A stretch of DNA of 5,422 nt. Origin: Candidatus Aminicenantota bacterium (lineage in GTDB: Bacteria; Acidobacteriota; Aminicenantia; S016-38). Shown piece by piece: positions 1-5,266 of this stretch. Location: assembly GCA_027062035.1 (NCBI GenBank), contig JAMOUL010000126.1, positions 1-5,422 of the forward strand, read 5' to 3'. Position 1 is the first letter of the stretch. Every line of letters begins with the position of its first letter. A model generated the notes under the pieces. The model was not told the DNA's origin, ran no database searches, and was given only the letters and a program-made list of their open reading frames with translations. The translations under genes and the position numbers were made by a program.

Positions 1-342
1 GAGTTTCTTTCCATTTTTAAAATTTAAAACTTTTTCTCCATTTAAATTATAAAGTCCATTCTTTGTAAGTATGTAAAGTTTCTTTTTGAAAGTAGCAATA
101 TCAATGGCTGGTAAATCTAAATTTCTCCATTTCTGTAATTCAAAACCATCAAGGGAAGTTTTTAAAATCCAGCCCGCTTCAGTGCACGCGAATATATGGC
201 CATTCATTGAGGTAATACCGGTGGGTGCTAACGGGGCAAGCCATTCATGTTTTTCATAGGGAGGAATTAATTTCTGTGCCCCGATGAAGAATGCAGTTAT
301 AAACAGGAGAAAAAGAAGCTTATGAAATCCTGTTGATCTCAA
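1..342 (-). CDS. Exported beta-propeller-like protein of unknown function (5' part, runs off left edge)
   Basis: I do not recognise a specific family. The reading frame is open for 114 codons from a TTG at 342-340 to the window edge, so the C-terminal part is missing. The TTG is chosen because a GGGAG Shine-Dalgarno site lies 6 nt upstream and because the frame then opens with a typical signal peptide: Arg and Lys, a hydrophobic stretch (LLFLLFITAFFIGA, about residues 9-22), then Gln-Lys. There is no lipobox Cys. The mature part has short repeated beta-strand patterns such as GITSMNGHIFACTEAGWI and IATFKKKLYILTKNGLYNL. These resemble propeller blades of the Ycf48/BNR or two-component-regulator-propeller kind, but this is inference. 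The start lies 23 nt inside the end of the 414-codon gene, which suggests translational coupling in one operon. The distal end is much richer in A+T than the start. Confidence 0.8.
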   Translation of the reverse strand, partial: MRSTGFHKLLFLLFITAFFIGAQKLIPPYEKHEWLAPLAPTGITSMNGHIFACTEAGWILKTSLDGFELQKWRNLDLPAIDIATFKKKLYILTKNGLYNLNGEKVLNFKNGKKL

Positions 343-1564
343 TTTTGTCTCCCTTTATAAAACTTATTACCTTGTTTTTTGTATCTACAACAGGTATTAT
401 GTATAAATAATCAGCGGGAAAATTTCTTTCGAAGAGCAATTTCCCTTCAAGGGAAAAGACCTTAAAGTTTTTTACAAATATTCTTGAGTTTCCCCCATGT
501 CTGGGATCATTAAAATATTGATCGATGGAATACATGATAAAAATTTTATGTCCTGAAAACAACAGGTATCTTATTCCTATATTGCAATCATGTGTTTTAT
601 CCACGAACTTAAGGAAATTTTTCATTTCGTGAATTTTTACCCTCAGTCTGATGTTAAGTCTTCTGTCCACGAGTAAAAGTTCACCGTTTCTCAGGGTAAC
701 AGGGAAAAGAACTTCTTTGCCTTCTTTTATGCTCCATGGGTAACCACGGTTAATGTTGGCAAAGGAGGCACTGAATCTTATTTGCTTTATGAGTTTCCAT
801 CTGGCAGTGTCAAAAATTATGATTCCGGATTTTTTTCGCTCCTGTTCGAAGTATTCGGTGTATGAAATCCATGCAAGGTTGCCTTTTCTATAAAGTAACT
901 TCGGAAGAACGTATTTTCCATACAGTCTGTACGAAGCGATAATCCTTCCGGTTGGGCCGAGAAGATAAAGCCCGGCGTAAATATCAGAGAATCCGCCCCG
1001 GGTAAAGTGATTGTGAGGAGCCCTGGCTACGATAATAATTCCGTCCTTTGAGGAAAAGGATTCCTCAGGTGAGATTCCGGAAAATATTGTGAACTTCTTC
1101 TTTAATTTCTGGCCACTGGCATTAGCTTCATATACATCTATCCATTTTATTATGTTTTTTCCCCTTAGAGTGCCTAATCCGTGTATAAAATATTTCTTTC
1201 GCATAAATTGGCACAGGGAGACCTGGTAAAGGGAAGATGGTAAATTAATCTGATAGAACTCCTTCTGTTCACCGGTTTTCAGATCATAGACGAAAAGAAA
1301 TGGATCCCTTTTTACCAGAATTGAATCTCTGAATATCTTTATCCTGTCCGGAGATGGAAAAAATATGGACCATATTCGTTTTCCCATGGCATCTACTGCA
1401 AGGTAATTGGAAGTAAGCCCGAATATGGAGAATCCGTCCATCGGGATTACGTAGCCCTGATATCGGTCCTCGTGTATGTATTCGAGTCTTTTAGTTTCAA
1501 TATAAGTGAGGTTAAAGGAAAAAAGACGAGCACTGAGCAATAAAAGAACAAGCAGTTTGGACAT
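320..1564 (-). CDS. Exported protein, probable beta-propeller, unknown function (414 aa)
   Basis: I cannot name this protein. Residues 1-17 form a short signal peptide (MSK, then LLVLLLL, then small residues) without a lipobox Cys, so a soluble extracytoplasmic protein is likely. The rest is rich in alternating hydrophobic strands separated by turns such as FLFVYDLKTGE (about 89-99), GIIIFDTARWKL (about 247-258), ELLLVDRRLNI (about 295-305) and FKVFSLEGKLLFE (about 367-379). About six such units would fit a six-bladed propeller, like the 6-bladed beta-propeller proteins common in Bacteroidota and Acidobacteriota. No catalytic motif is visible. There are only two Cys (118 and 327). An in-frame TAA sits just upstream of ATG 1564, so this is the earliest possible start. 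No Shine-Dalgarno is seen, and an extended -10 box lies 8 nt before the ATG, which points to a leaderless or nearly leaderless mRNA. Its last 23 nt overlap the next gene. Confidence 0.85.
   Translation of the reverse strand: MSKLLVLLLLSARLFSFNLTYIETKRLEYIHEDRYQGYVIPMDGFSIFGLTSNYLAVDAMGKRIWSIFFPSPDRIKIFRDSILVKRDPFLFVYDLKTGEQKEFYQINLPSSLYQVSLCQFMRKKYFIHGLGTLRGKNIIKWIDVYEANASGQKLKKKFTIFSGISPEESFSSKDGIIIVARAPHNHFTRGGFSDIYAGLYLLGPTGRIIASYRLYGKYVLPKLLYRKGNLAWISYTEYFEQERKKSGIIIFDTARWKLIKQIRFSASFANINRGYPWSIKEGKEVLFPVTLRNGELLLVDRRLNIRLRVKIHEMKNFLKFVDKTHDCNIGIRYLLFSGHKIFIMYSIDQYFNDPRHGGNSRIFVKNFKVFSLEGKLLFERNFPADYLYIIPVVDTKNKVISFIKGDKIEINRIS
349..353 (-). promoter_or_regulatory. Ribosome binding site deciding the TTG start at 342
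   Basis: On the minus strand GGGAG (within AAAGGGAG) is followed by six bases, ACAAAA, and then TTG. This is good spacing for initiation and is the main reason for accepting the non-ATG start. The site lies inside the last codons of the upstream gene. The first in-frame ATG, about 45 codons later, would remove the signal peptide. Confidence 0.65.
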
Positions 1565-1572
1565 AGGTGAAA

Positions 1573-1581
1573 ATTATAACA
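1573..1581 (-). promoter_or_regulatory. Extended -10 promoter element for the 414-aa propeller gene
   Basis: Minus-strand TGTTATAAT is a perfect TATAAT (1578-1573) with the TGn extension. No convincing -35 is present; the best is GTAACA (1603-1598) with a 19-nt spacer, matching 4 of 6. Only 8 nt separate the -10 from the ATG, so transcription should start within a base or two of the start codon. The element sits between the HU terminator hairpin and the gene, where a promoter is needed. Confidence 0.6.
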
Positions 1582-1642
1582 AAAAAATGCAGAAGGGTGT
1601 TACTAAAAAATTAAAAATTATGAAAGAGGGAAAATAATGGAG

Positions 1643-1672
1643 AAGGACCGCCCTGTATGCAGAGCGGTCCTT
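1643..1672 (-). terminator. Intrinsic terminator hairpin after the HU gene
   Basis: A 9-bp perfect stem (AAGGACCGC at 1643-1651 pairs with GCGGTCCTT at 1664-1672) is extended by an inner CTG/CAG stem with a TATG tetraloop across one mismatch. It lies 9 nt past the HU stop codon. Read on the minus strand, the tract after the stem is only moderately T-rich (CTCCATTATTTT). On the plus strand a clean TTTTT follows, so the hairpin could also stop plus-strand transcription. Its position makes it the HU terminator. Confidence 0.75.
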
Positions 1673-1681
1673 TTTGTGGCG

Positions 1682-1975
1682 TTACTTAGATACTCTGTCT
1701 TTCAGAGTCTTACCTGGTCTGAATACAGGATAATTCTTTGCAGGAATCTTAATAACTTTTCCTGTGGCCGGATTCCGTCCTTCCCTTGCTTTACGATGAC
1801 GGGTGTAAAAAGTTCCGAAACCAGGAATTATAACCTTTCTTCCTGCGTCGAGTTCTGTTGCAATGATTCCCTTTCCTGGACGTGCGTCAAATATAGCATT
1901 CACAACCTCCAATGCCTTTGCCTGTGATAGACCAGTCTGCTTTGCAAGCTTTTTGGCGAGTTCTGTTTTGGTCAT
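1682..1975 (-). CDS. HU/IHF-family DNA-binding protein (97 aa)
   Basis: This is a small basic histone-like protein that binds and bends DNA as a dimer in the nucleoid. The family pattern is clear: an N-terminal helix pair opening MTKTELAKKLAKQTGLS (1-17), then VNAIFD (25-30), the beta signature PGFGTF (51-56), the DNA-binding arm with GRNPATGK (66-73) whose Pro69 is the intercalating residue in known HU/IHF structures, and the C-terminal helix KTLKDRVSK. At 97 residues it is about 6-7 longer than the usual 90. The extra length lies between helix 2 and the first beta strand, around RPGKGIIATELDAG (32-45). Sequence alone does not separate HU from IHF subunits, so no symbol is given. ATG 1975 has an AGGAGG site 5 nt upstream. 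The gene has its own promoter and a terminator hairpin, so it is probably transcribed alone. Confidence 0.95.
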   Translation of the reverse strand: MTKTELAKKLAKQTGLSQAKALEVVNAIFDARPGKGIIATELDAGRKVIIPGFGTFYTRHRKAREGRNPATGKVIKIPAKNYPVFRPGKTLKDRVSK

Positions 1976-1980
1976 GTGAA

Positions 1981-1986
1981 CCTCCT
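1981..1986 (-). promoter_or_regulatory. Strong Shine-Dalgarno site of the HU gene
   Basis: On the minus strand a full AGGAGG is followed by TTCAC and then ATG 1975. The 5-nt spacing is good and fixes the start. It fits a highly expressed nucleoid protein. Confidence 0.8.
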
Positions 1987-2004
1987 CAAAATTTTTTCGT
2001 TTAA

Positions 2005-2034
2005 CTTATACCACAGTTTTCAAGTCCCGGTCAA
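2005..2034 (-). promoter_or_regulatory. Sigma70-type promoter of the HU gene
   Basis: On the minus strand the -35 is TTGACC (2034-2029, 5 of 6 matches), the spacer is 18 nt, and the -10 is TATAAG (2010-2005, 5 of 6) preceded by TGG, which gives an extended -10. The expected start is near 1998, leaving a leader of about 23 nt that carries the AGGAGG. This is the strongest promoter in the window and makes HU independent of the Tricorn gene upstream. Confidence 0.75.
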
Positions 2035-2054
2035 ATGTTTTTCCTAAAATAACT

Positions 2055-2072
2055 GAAAAAACGGGGTTTTTC
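2055..2072 (-). terminator. Possible weak terminator after the Tricorn gene
   Basis: Just past the stop codon, minus-strand GAAAAA pairs with TTTTTC around a C-rich loop, and T-rich sequence (CAGTTATTTT) follows. The stem is almost entirely A-T, so it would be a weak terminator. It lies between the Tricorn stop and the HU promoter, where termination is expected. Read-through into HU is possible. Confidence 0.35.
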
Positions 2073-2073
2073 G

Positions 2074-5000
2074 TCATTTAATTTCCTTCAGTAATTCCTG
2101 GACAGCTATGGTTAATTGAGTATCCTTTCCCTTTGCATCTTCGCCCAGCGGGTAGACCACTCTGATATCAGGAGGGCATCCGTGACCTTCCATATTGGTC
2201 ATCGTGCCATCGTTTACATACCAGCCCCTGAAGGGAACCCTTACAGCAGAACCGTCTATAAGCGGTTGTGAGCCTGTTGAGATTACCGAGCCATTGGTCT
2301 GTTCGCCGACGATCTTTCCCCTCTTTAAAGTTCTTATGGACCATGAGAATATCTCCGCATTTGAATAAGAACGTTCGTTGGCAAGGACTATTATGGGCTT
2401 TGTCCATGCATAGAAGATCCTTCTTCCCTGAGGATACCCGGGTCCACCATCTCTGGGAATGGTGATTGCGTGGTTTTTGACCATAAGGGAAGCAAGCAGA
2501 TAATCGGTAGTCCAGCCTCCAGGATTGTTTCTTACATCTATGACCAGTCCTTCCTTTCCATGGGCAGCAGCATATAGTTCTTCTATATATTTATGGAAAC
2601 TATCAAGTCCCATAGCCTGTATGTGAATATATCCGAGTTTTCCATGGGATAATTTATTAACCATATCCCTTCTTGATGCCACCCATGCTTTATAAATAAG
2701 CTCTCTCTGCGACCTTTCAGGGATGGTTTTAATTCTAAGTGTTTCAAAATTCTTCCCTCTCTTTATTTTTAATAATACTTCATTTCTATCGAGAAGCAAT
2801 TTATAGACATTGTTTTTGCTGACAGATTGACCGTCAATTTCAAGGATAATATCGCCTTCCATCAATCTGGACTGGGGATAGGAAGCAGGGGAGTCAGGAA
2901 GAACTTTTTTGATTAGCAACCCTGATTTTACAGGTTCCATTACAACTCCAAGTTCCCTGCCAGATTCTATGGATTTTTTTCTCGGTGCATAGCAATTGGT
3001 GTGGGATGCCTTAAGATATCCCTGCATTAAGTTGAACATATAACAAAATTCTTCGGGGGTGGAGACTTCAGCAAACACAGGGGTGAATTTTTTCTTCAGA
3101 CCCTTCCAGTCAGTTCCGTGCATTTTCGGGTCATAGAAATAATCCCTGAGGGTTCTCCATGCCTCTTCAAACTTTTCCAGGTTTTCCTTTACGACGTTTA
3201 TATACATCTTTGTGCGGAAGAAAACCGATTTTATCTTTCTGGACTTCGTATCAAAGTATCCTATTTTACCCCCTGAGATCAGGAAGAATAATTTGTTTCT
3301 CTTTTTATCCCACTTCAGATTGCCTCTGATCCTTTTACCTGTGGTGAGCCTTTTTGTCTTATCCTTCAGTCTGTCATACGCAAAAAGATCCCATCCTTCT
3401 CTTGTTTGTGAGATGAAGTATATGGTCTTCCCGTCGGAGGAGATCGCTATTTCGCTCTCAGCTGAGGGAAAATCGGTTATCCTTCTCAATCTGTTTCTGA
3501 TACCTTCAAAATCTATTTTTACCGCCGGGGTTTTATCCTTTTCCTTCTTTTTCTTTGCGTAGTATTCCTCCCAGTCTTCCCTGGTTCTGTAATCGTCCCT
3601 CCGGGTAAGGTAGAAAAACCATGGGTCCTGATTTCTCATTATTCTTGCAGAGATAAAGGCAAAGAACAGACCATCAGGGGACCATACTCCATTGAGATCT
3701 TCGTATGGGTGCATGGAAACGTTTATAGGCTTTGCCTTTGCATCCTCAAGGTTCAGGAAATATATTTCCCGGTTAAAATTATTATCGTCCCTGGAAAAGG
3801 AGAGCCATTTACCATCAGGCGAAAACCTTATGTCGGAAAGATTCCAGTAGGGACTGAGGGATTTCTGGTTCTTTCCGTCGGCATCGCTTATCCATAGGTC
3901 TCCTTTTCCTTTGATAAAGGCAAGTCTTTTGCCATCCGGAGAAAGAACAGGAGACCACTCTTCCTTGTCGGAGCCTATTATCAATTTTTCCTTTACTCTC
4001 AGGCTCCTGGTAAAGCTTTCCCCATCCTCTGTATAAAGATAATAAATATCTTTAGAACCCCTTTTATCCGAAACAAAATACAGTCTTTTTCCATCTGGAG
4101 ACCACACCGGAGAATATTCTCTGGCAGGAGTATTGGTCAGATTTACCGCTGTACCTCCCTTCGTTTTCACAACAAAGAGGTCTCCATGGGCAATAAAGGC
4201 GACTTCCTTACCGTCGGGCGATGGGGCAATTTCCTCTGCATCTCCTGTTATTACCCTGGGAATAATCTGTCCGGAGGGGATATCTCCGGATGCCACAAAA
4301 TTAATTCTTTTCGGTTTTTCTCCCTCCCTCATTGTATAAATCCATGCCCTGTGCTCAAAAACAATGATTCCATTTCTTGAAACTGAAGGATGTAAAATTT
4401 CTTCGTTAAGGGATGTTAATTTAACCAGTTTTCCTGTTTTCAGATTCTTCTTCCAAAGGTTGAAAACTCCATCCCTGTCTGAGACGAAGTATATCCAGTT
4501 ACCATCCGCTGACCACTGGGGCCATTTATCGTTTCCCTTATAGGTGGTGATCCTTTTATAAGTGTCCCTTGCGATATTGTAAATGACAACGTCATGATTG
4601 GCCGTACCGTGATAACCCTTTTTCCATTCCTCTGAGGAACCATAATTGAAGGCTATGAGTTTTCCATCCGGGGAGTACTTTCCAAAGAAGGAGATTTCGT
4701 TCACCACGCTTACCGGAGTACCTCCTTTAATTGATACCCTGTAGAGATTGTAGTTGGCATAGTGATAGGTAAGGTCTCTATTGGAATAGAAAAGCACATA
4801 TTTGCCATCAGGACTCCAGTCAGTCACATAGTCCCTGCTGTGCCTGTAGGTAAGACGTATGGGTGCGCTTCCCTGTGCCTTAATTATGAACACATCGTAG
4901 GAGCCGAATCTGTTGGAAGAGAAGGCGATCCATTTTCCATCAGGAGACCAGACCGGCCTTATATCATCTGCCGGGGAAGCGGTAAGCCTTATTGCCTCCC

Positions 5001-5142
5001 CTCCATTTGCTTTAACCTTCCATATATCCCCCTGATAGCTGAATGCAATCCACTTTCCGTCGGGGGAGATTGATGGGTACCTGGGAATTCCCAGAGCAAA
5101 TGCGAGGGATACAGTAAAAATGAATACCGCAATTTTTCTCAT
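2074..5142 (-). CDS. Exported Tricorn-type protease (two propellers, PDZ, S41-type serine peptidase), 1022 aa
   Basis: This serine peptidase belongs to the Tricorn family (MEROPS S41). In Thermoplasma, Tricorn cleaves peptides that reach the active site through its propeller domains. Residues 1-17 are a signal peptide (MRKIAVFIFTVSLAFALG), so this one should act outside the cytoplasm. Two propellers follow. Repeats with the SPDGK turn start at 26, 66, 110, 157, 211 and 255 (six blades), then at 308, 348, 401, 441, 488 and 569 plus a degenerate blade near 612 (seven blades), matching Tricorn's beta6 and beta7 domains. Next come the C1 helical region (about 650-715), a PDZ domain (about 728-800) and the C2 catalytic domain (about 826-1000) with GLVIDVRNNPGG (865-876). 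The catalytic tetrad is visible: Ser713-His714 (KASH), nucleophile Ser927 (RSYSNAE) and Glu985 (MEGHG). The Ser-to-Glu spacing of 58 equals that of Thermoplasma Tricorn (965, 1023). The gene is intact and close to the archaeal length (1071). ATG 5142 has AGGAGG 6 nt upstream. Confidence 0.95.
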   Translation of the reverse strand: MRKIAVFIFTVSLAFALGIPRYPSISPDGKWIAFSYQGDIWKVKANGGEAIRLTASPADDIRPVWSPDGKWIAFSSNRFGSYDVFIIKAQGSAPIRLTYRHSRDYVTDWSPDGKYVLFYSNRDLTYHYANYNLYRVSIKGGTPVSVVNEISFFGKYSPDGKLIAFNYGSSEEWKKGYHGTANHDVVIYNIARDTYKRITTYKGNDKWPQWSADGNWIYFVSDRDGVFNLWKKNLKTGKLVKLTSLNEEILHPSVSRNGIIVFEHRAWIYTMREGEKPKRINFVASGDIPSGQIIPRVITGDAEEIAPSPDGKEVAFIAHGDLFVVKTKGGTAVNLTNTPAREYSPVWSPDGKRLYFVSDKRGSKDIYYLYTEDGESFTRSLRVKEKLIIGSDKEEWSPVLSPDGKRLAFIKGKGDLWISDADGKNQKSLSPYWNLSDIRFSPDGKWLSFSRDDNNFNREIYFLNLEDAKAKPINVSMHPYEDLNGVWSPDGLFFAFISARIMRNQDPWFFYLTRRDDYRTREDWEEYYAKKKKEKDKTPAVKIDFEGIRNRLRRITDFPSAESEIAISSDGKTIYFISQTREGWDLFAYDRLKDKTKRLTTGKRIRGNLKWDKKRNKLFFLISGGKIGYFDTKSRKIKSVFFRTKMYINVVKENLEKFEEAWRTLRDYFYDPKMHGTDWKGLKKKFTPVFAEVSTPEEFCYMFNLMQGYLKASHTNCYAPRKKSIESGRELGVVMEPVKSGLLIKKVLPDSPASYPQSRLMEGDIILEIDGQSVSKNNVYKLLLDRNEVLLKIKRGKNFETLRIKTIPERSQRELIYKAWVASRRDMVNKLSHGKLGYIHIQAMGLDSFHKYIEELYAAAHGKEGLVIDVRNNPGGWTTDYLLASLMVKNHAITIPRDGGPGYPQGRRIFYAWTKPIIVLANERSYSNAEIFSWSIRTLKRGKIVGEQTNGSVISTGSQPLIDGSAVRVPFRGWYVNDGTMTNMEGHGCPPDIRVVYPLGEDAKGKDTQLTIAVQELLKEIK
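3424..5067 (-). repeat. Degenerate coding repeats for the propeller blades of the Tricorn protease
   Basis: About a dozen copies of a (W/Y)SPDGK(W/R)-type turn recur every 40-53 codons, from residue 26 to 573. On the plus strand they appear as variants of CCATCAGGAGACCA, for example near 3670, 3811, 4089, 4660, 4803 and 4935. They reflect protein blade structure (TolB/PD40-like) rather than a DNA element, because synonymous codons differ freely between copies. One interval (488 to 569) is about twice as long owing to a charged insertion. Confidence 0.85.
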
Positions 5143-5148
5143 TTTTTT

Positions 5149-5154
5149 CCTCCT
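5149..5154 (-). promoter_or_regulatory. Shine-Dalgarno site of the Tricorn gene
   Basis: Minus-strand AGGAGG (in GAAGGAGG) is separated by six A bases from ATG 5142. This spacing supports the start, which also places the signal peptide at the N-terminus. Confidence 0.8.
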
Positions 5155-5160
5155 TCATTT

Positions 5161-5190
5161 AATATATATGAAAAGGATAATGAATGTAAA
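5161..5190 (-). promoter_or_regulatory. Candidate promoter of the Tricorn gene
   Basis: On the minus strand the -35 is TTTACA (5190-5185, 5 of 6) and the -10 is TATATT (5166-5161, 5 of 6) with an 18-nt spacer, or TATATA two bases earlier with a 16-nt spacer. The start would fall near 5154-5156, giving a very short leader that begins at or just before the AGGAGG. The region is A/T-rich, so chance matches are possible. A TATAAA at 5200-5195 is an alternative -10, but it lacks a -35. Confidence 0.45.
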
Positions 5191-5210
5191 TCTTTTTATA
5201 ACTCCTGTAC

Positions 5211-5240
5211 TGGACTTGAAAAGGGGTAAACTGATATAAT
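5211..5240 (+). promoter_or_regulatory. Extended -10 promoter of purD
   Basis: A perfect TATAAT (5235-5240) is preceded by TGA, giving an extended -10. The best -35 is TGGACT (5211-5216, 4 of 6) with an 18-nt spacer; TTGAAA at 5216-5221 is a better match but only 13 nt away. Transcription should begin near 5247, leaving about 20 nt of leader. That leaves no room for a riboswitch, and I see no PurR-like palindrome. Confidence 0.6.
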
Positions 5241-5254
5241 TTAGATGAGCATTT

Positions 5255-5261
5255 AAGGAGG
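5255..5261 (+). promoter_or_regulatory. Shine-Dalgarno site choosing between two purD ATGs
   Basis: AAGGAGG ends 2 nt before the first of two tandem ATG codons (5264) and 5 nt before the second (5267). The spacing favours the second ATG, which also gives the usual PurD N-terminus MKVLVVG. Confidence 0.7.
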
Positions 5262-5266
5262 TAATG

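Noticed and set aside
1620..1637. Tiny plus-strand frame ATGAAAGAGGGAAAATAA
   Set aside because: It has five codons, no ribosome binding site and no promoter, and sits in the tail of the HU transcript region on the opposite strand.
1637..1927. Plus-strand frame of 96 codons opposite the HU gene
   Set aside because: It begins inside the HU terminator hairpin, has no ribosome binding site, is Cys-rich without pattern, and lies fully antisense to a certain gene.
3424..5067. Recurrent CCATCAGGAGACCA-like strings as a possible DNA repeat or CRISPR array
   Set aside because: They are degenerate, in frame and spaced by 40-53 codons, and each encodes an SPDGK propeller turn. The repetition is explained by the protein.
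3212..5073. Several plus-strand frames (62-116 codons) opposite the Tricorn gene
   Set aside because: They are antisense by-products of the repeated blade codons. None has a Shine-Dalgarno with a plausible protein, and the minus-strand frame is an unmistakable family member.
5264..5266. First ATG of the tandem pair as the purD start
   Set aside because: It lies only 2 nt after the Shine-Dalgarno. The second ATG at 5267 has 5-nt spacing and gives the standard PurD N-terminus.
5143..5266. Riboswitch or PurR-type operator upstream of purD
   Set aside because: The leader is only about 20 nt from the predicted start and no palindrome or purine aptamer-like stem-loops could be found.
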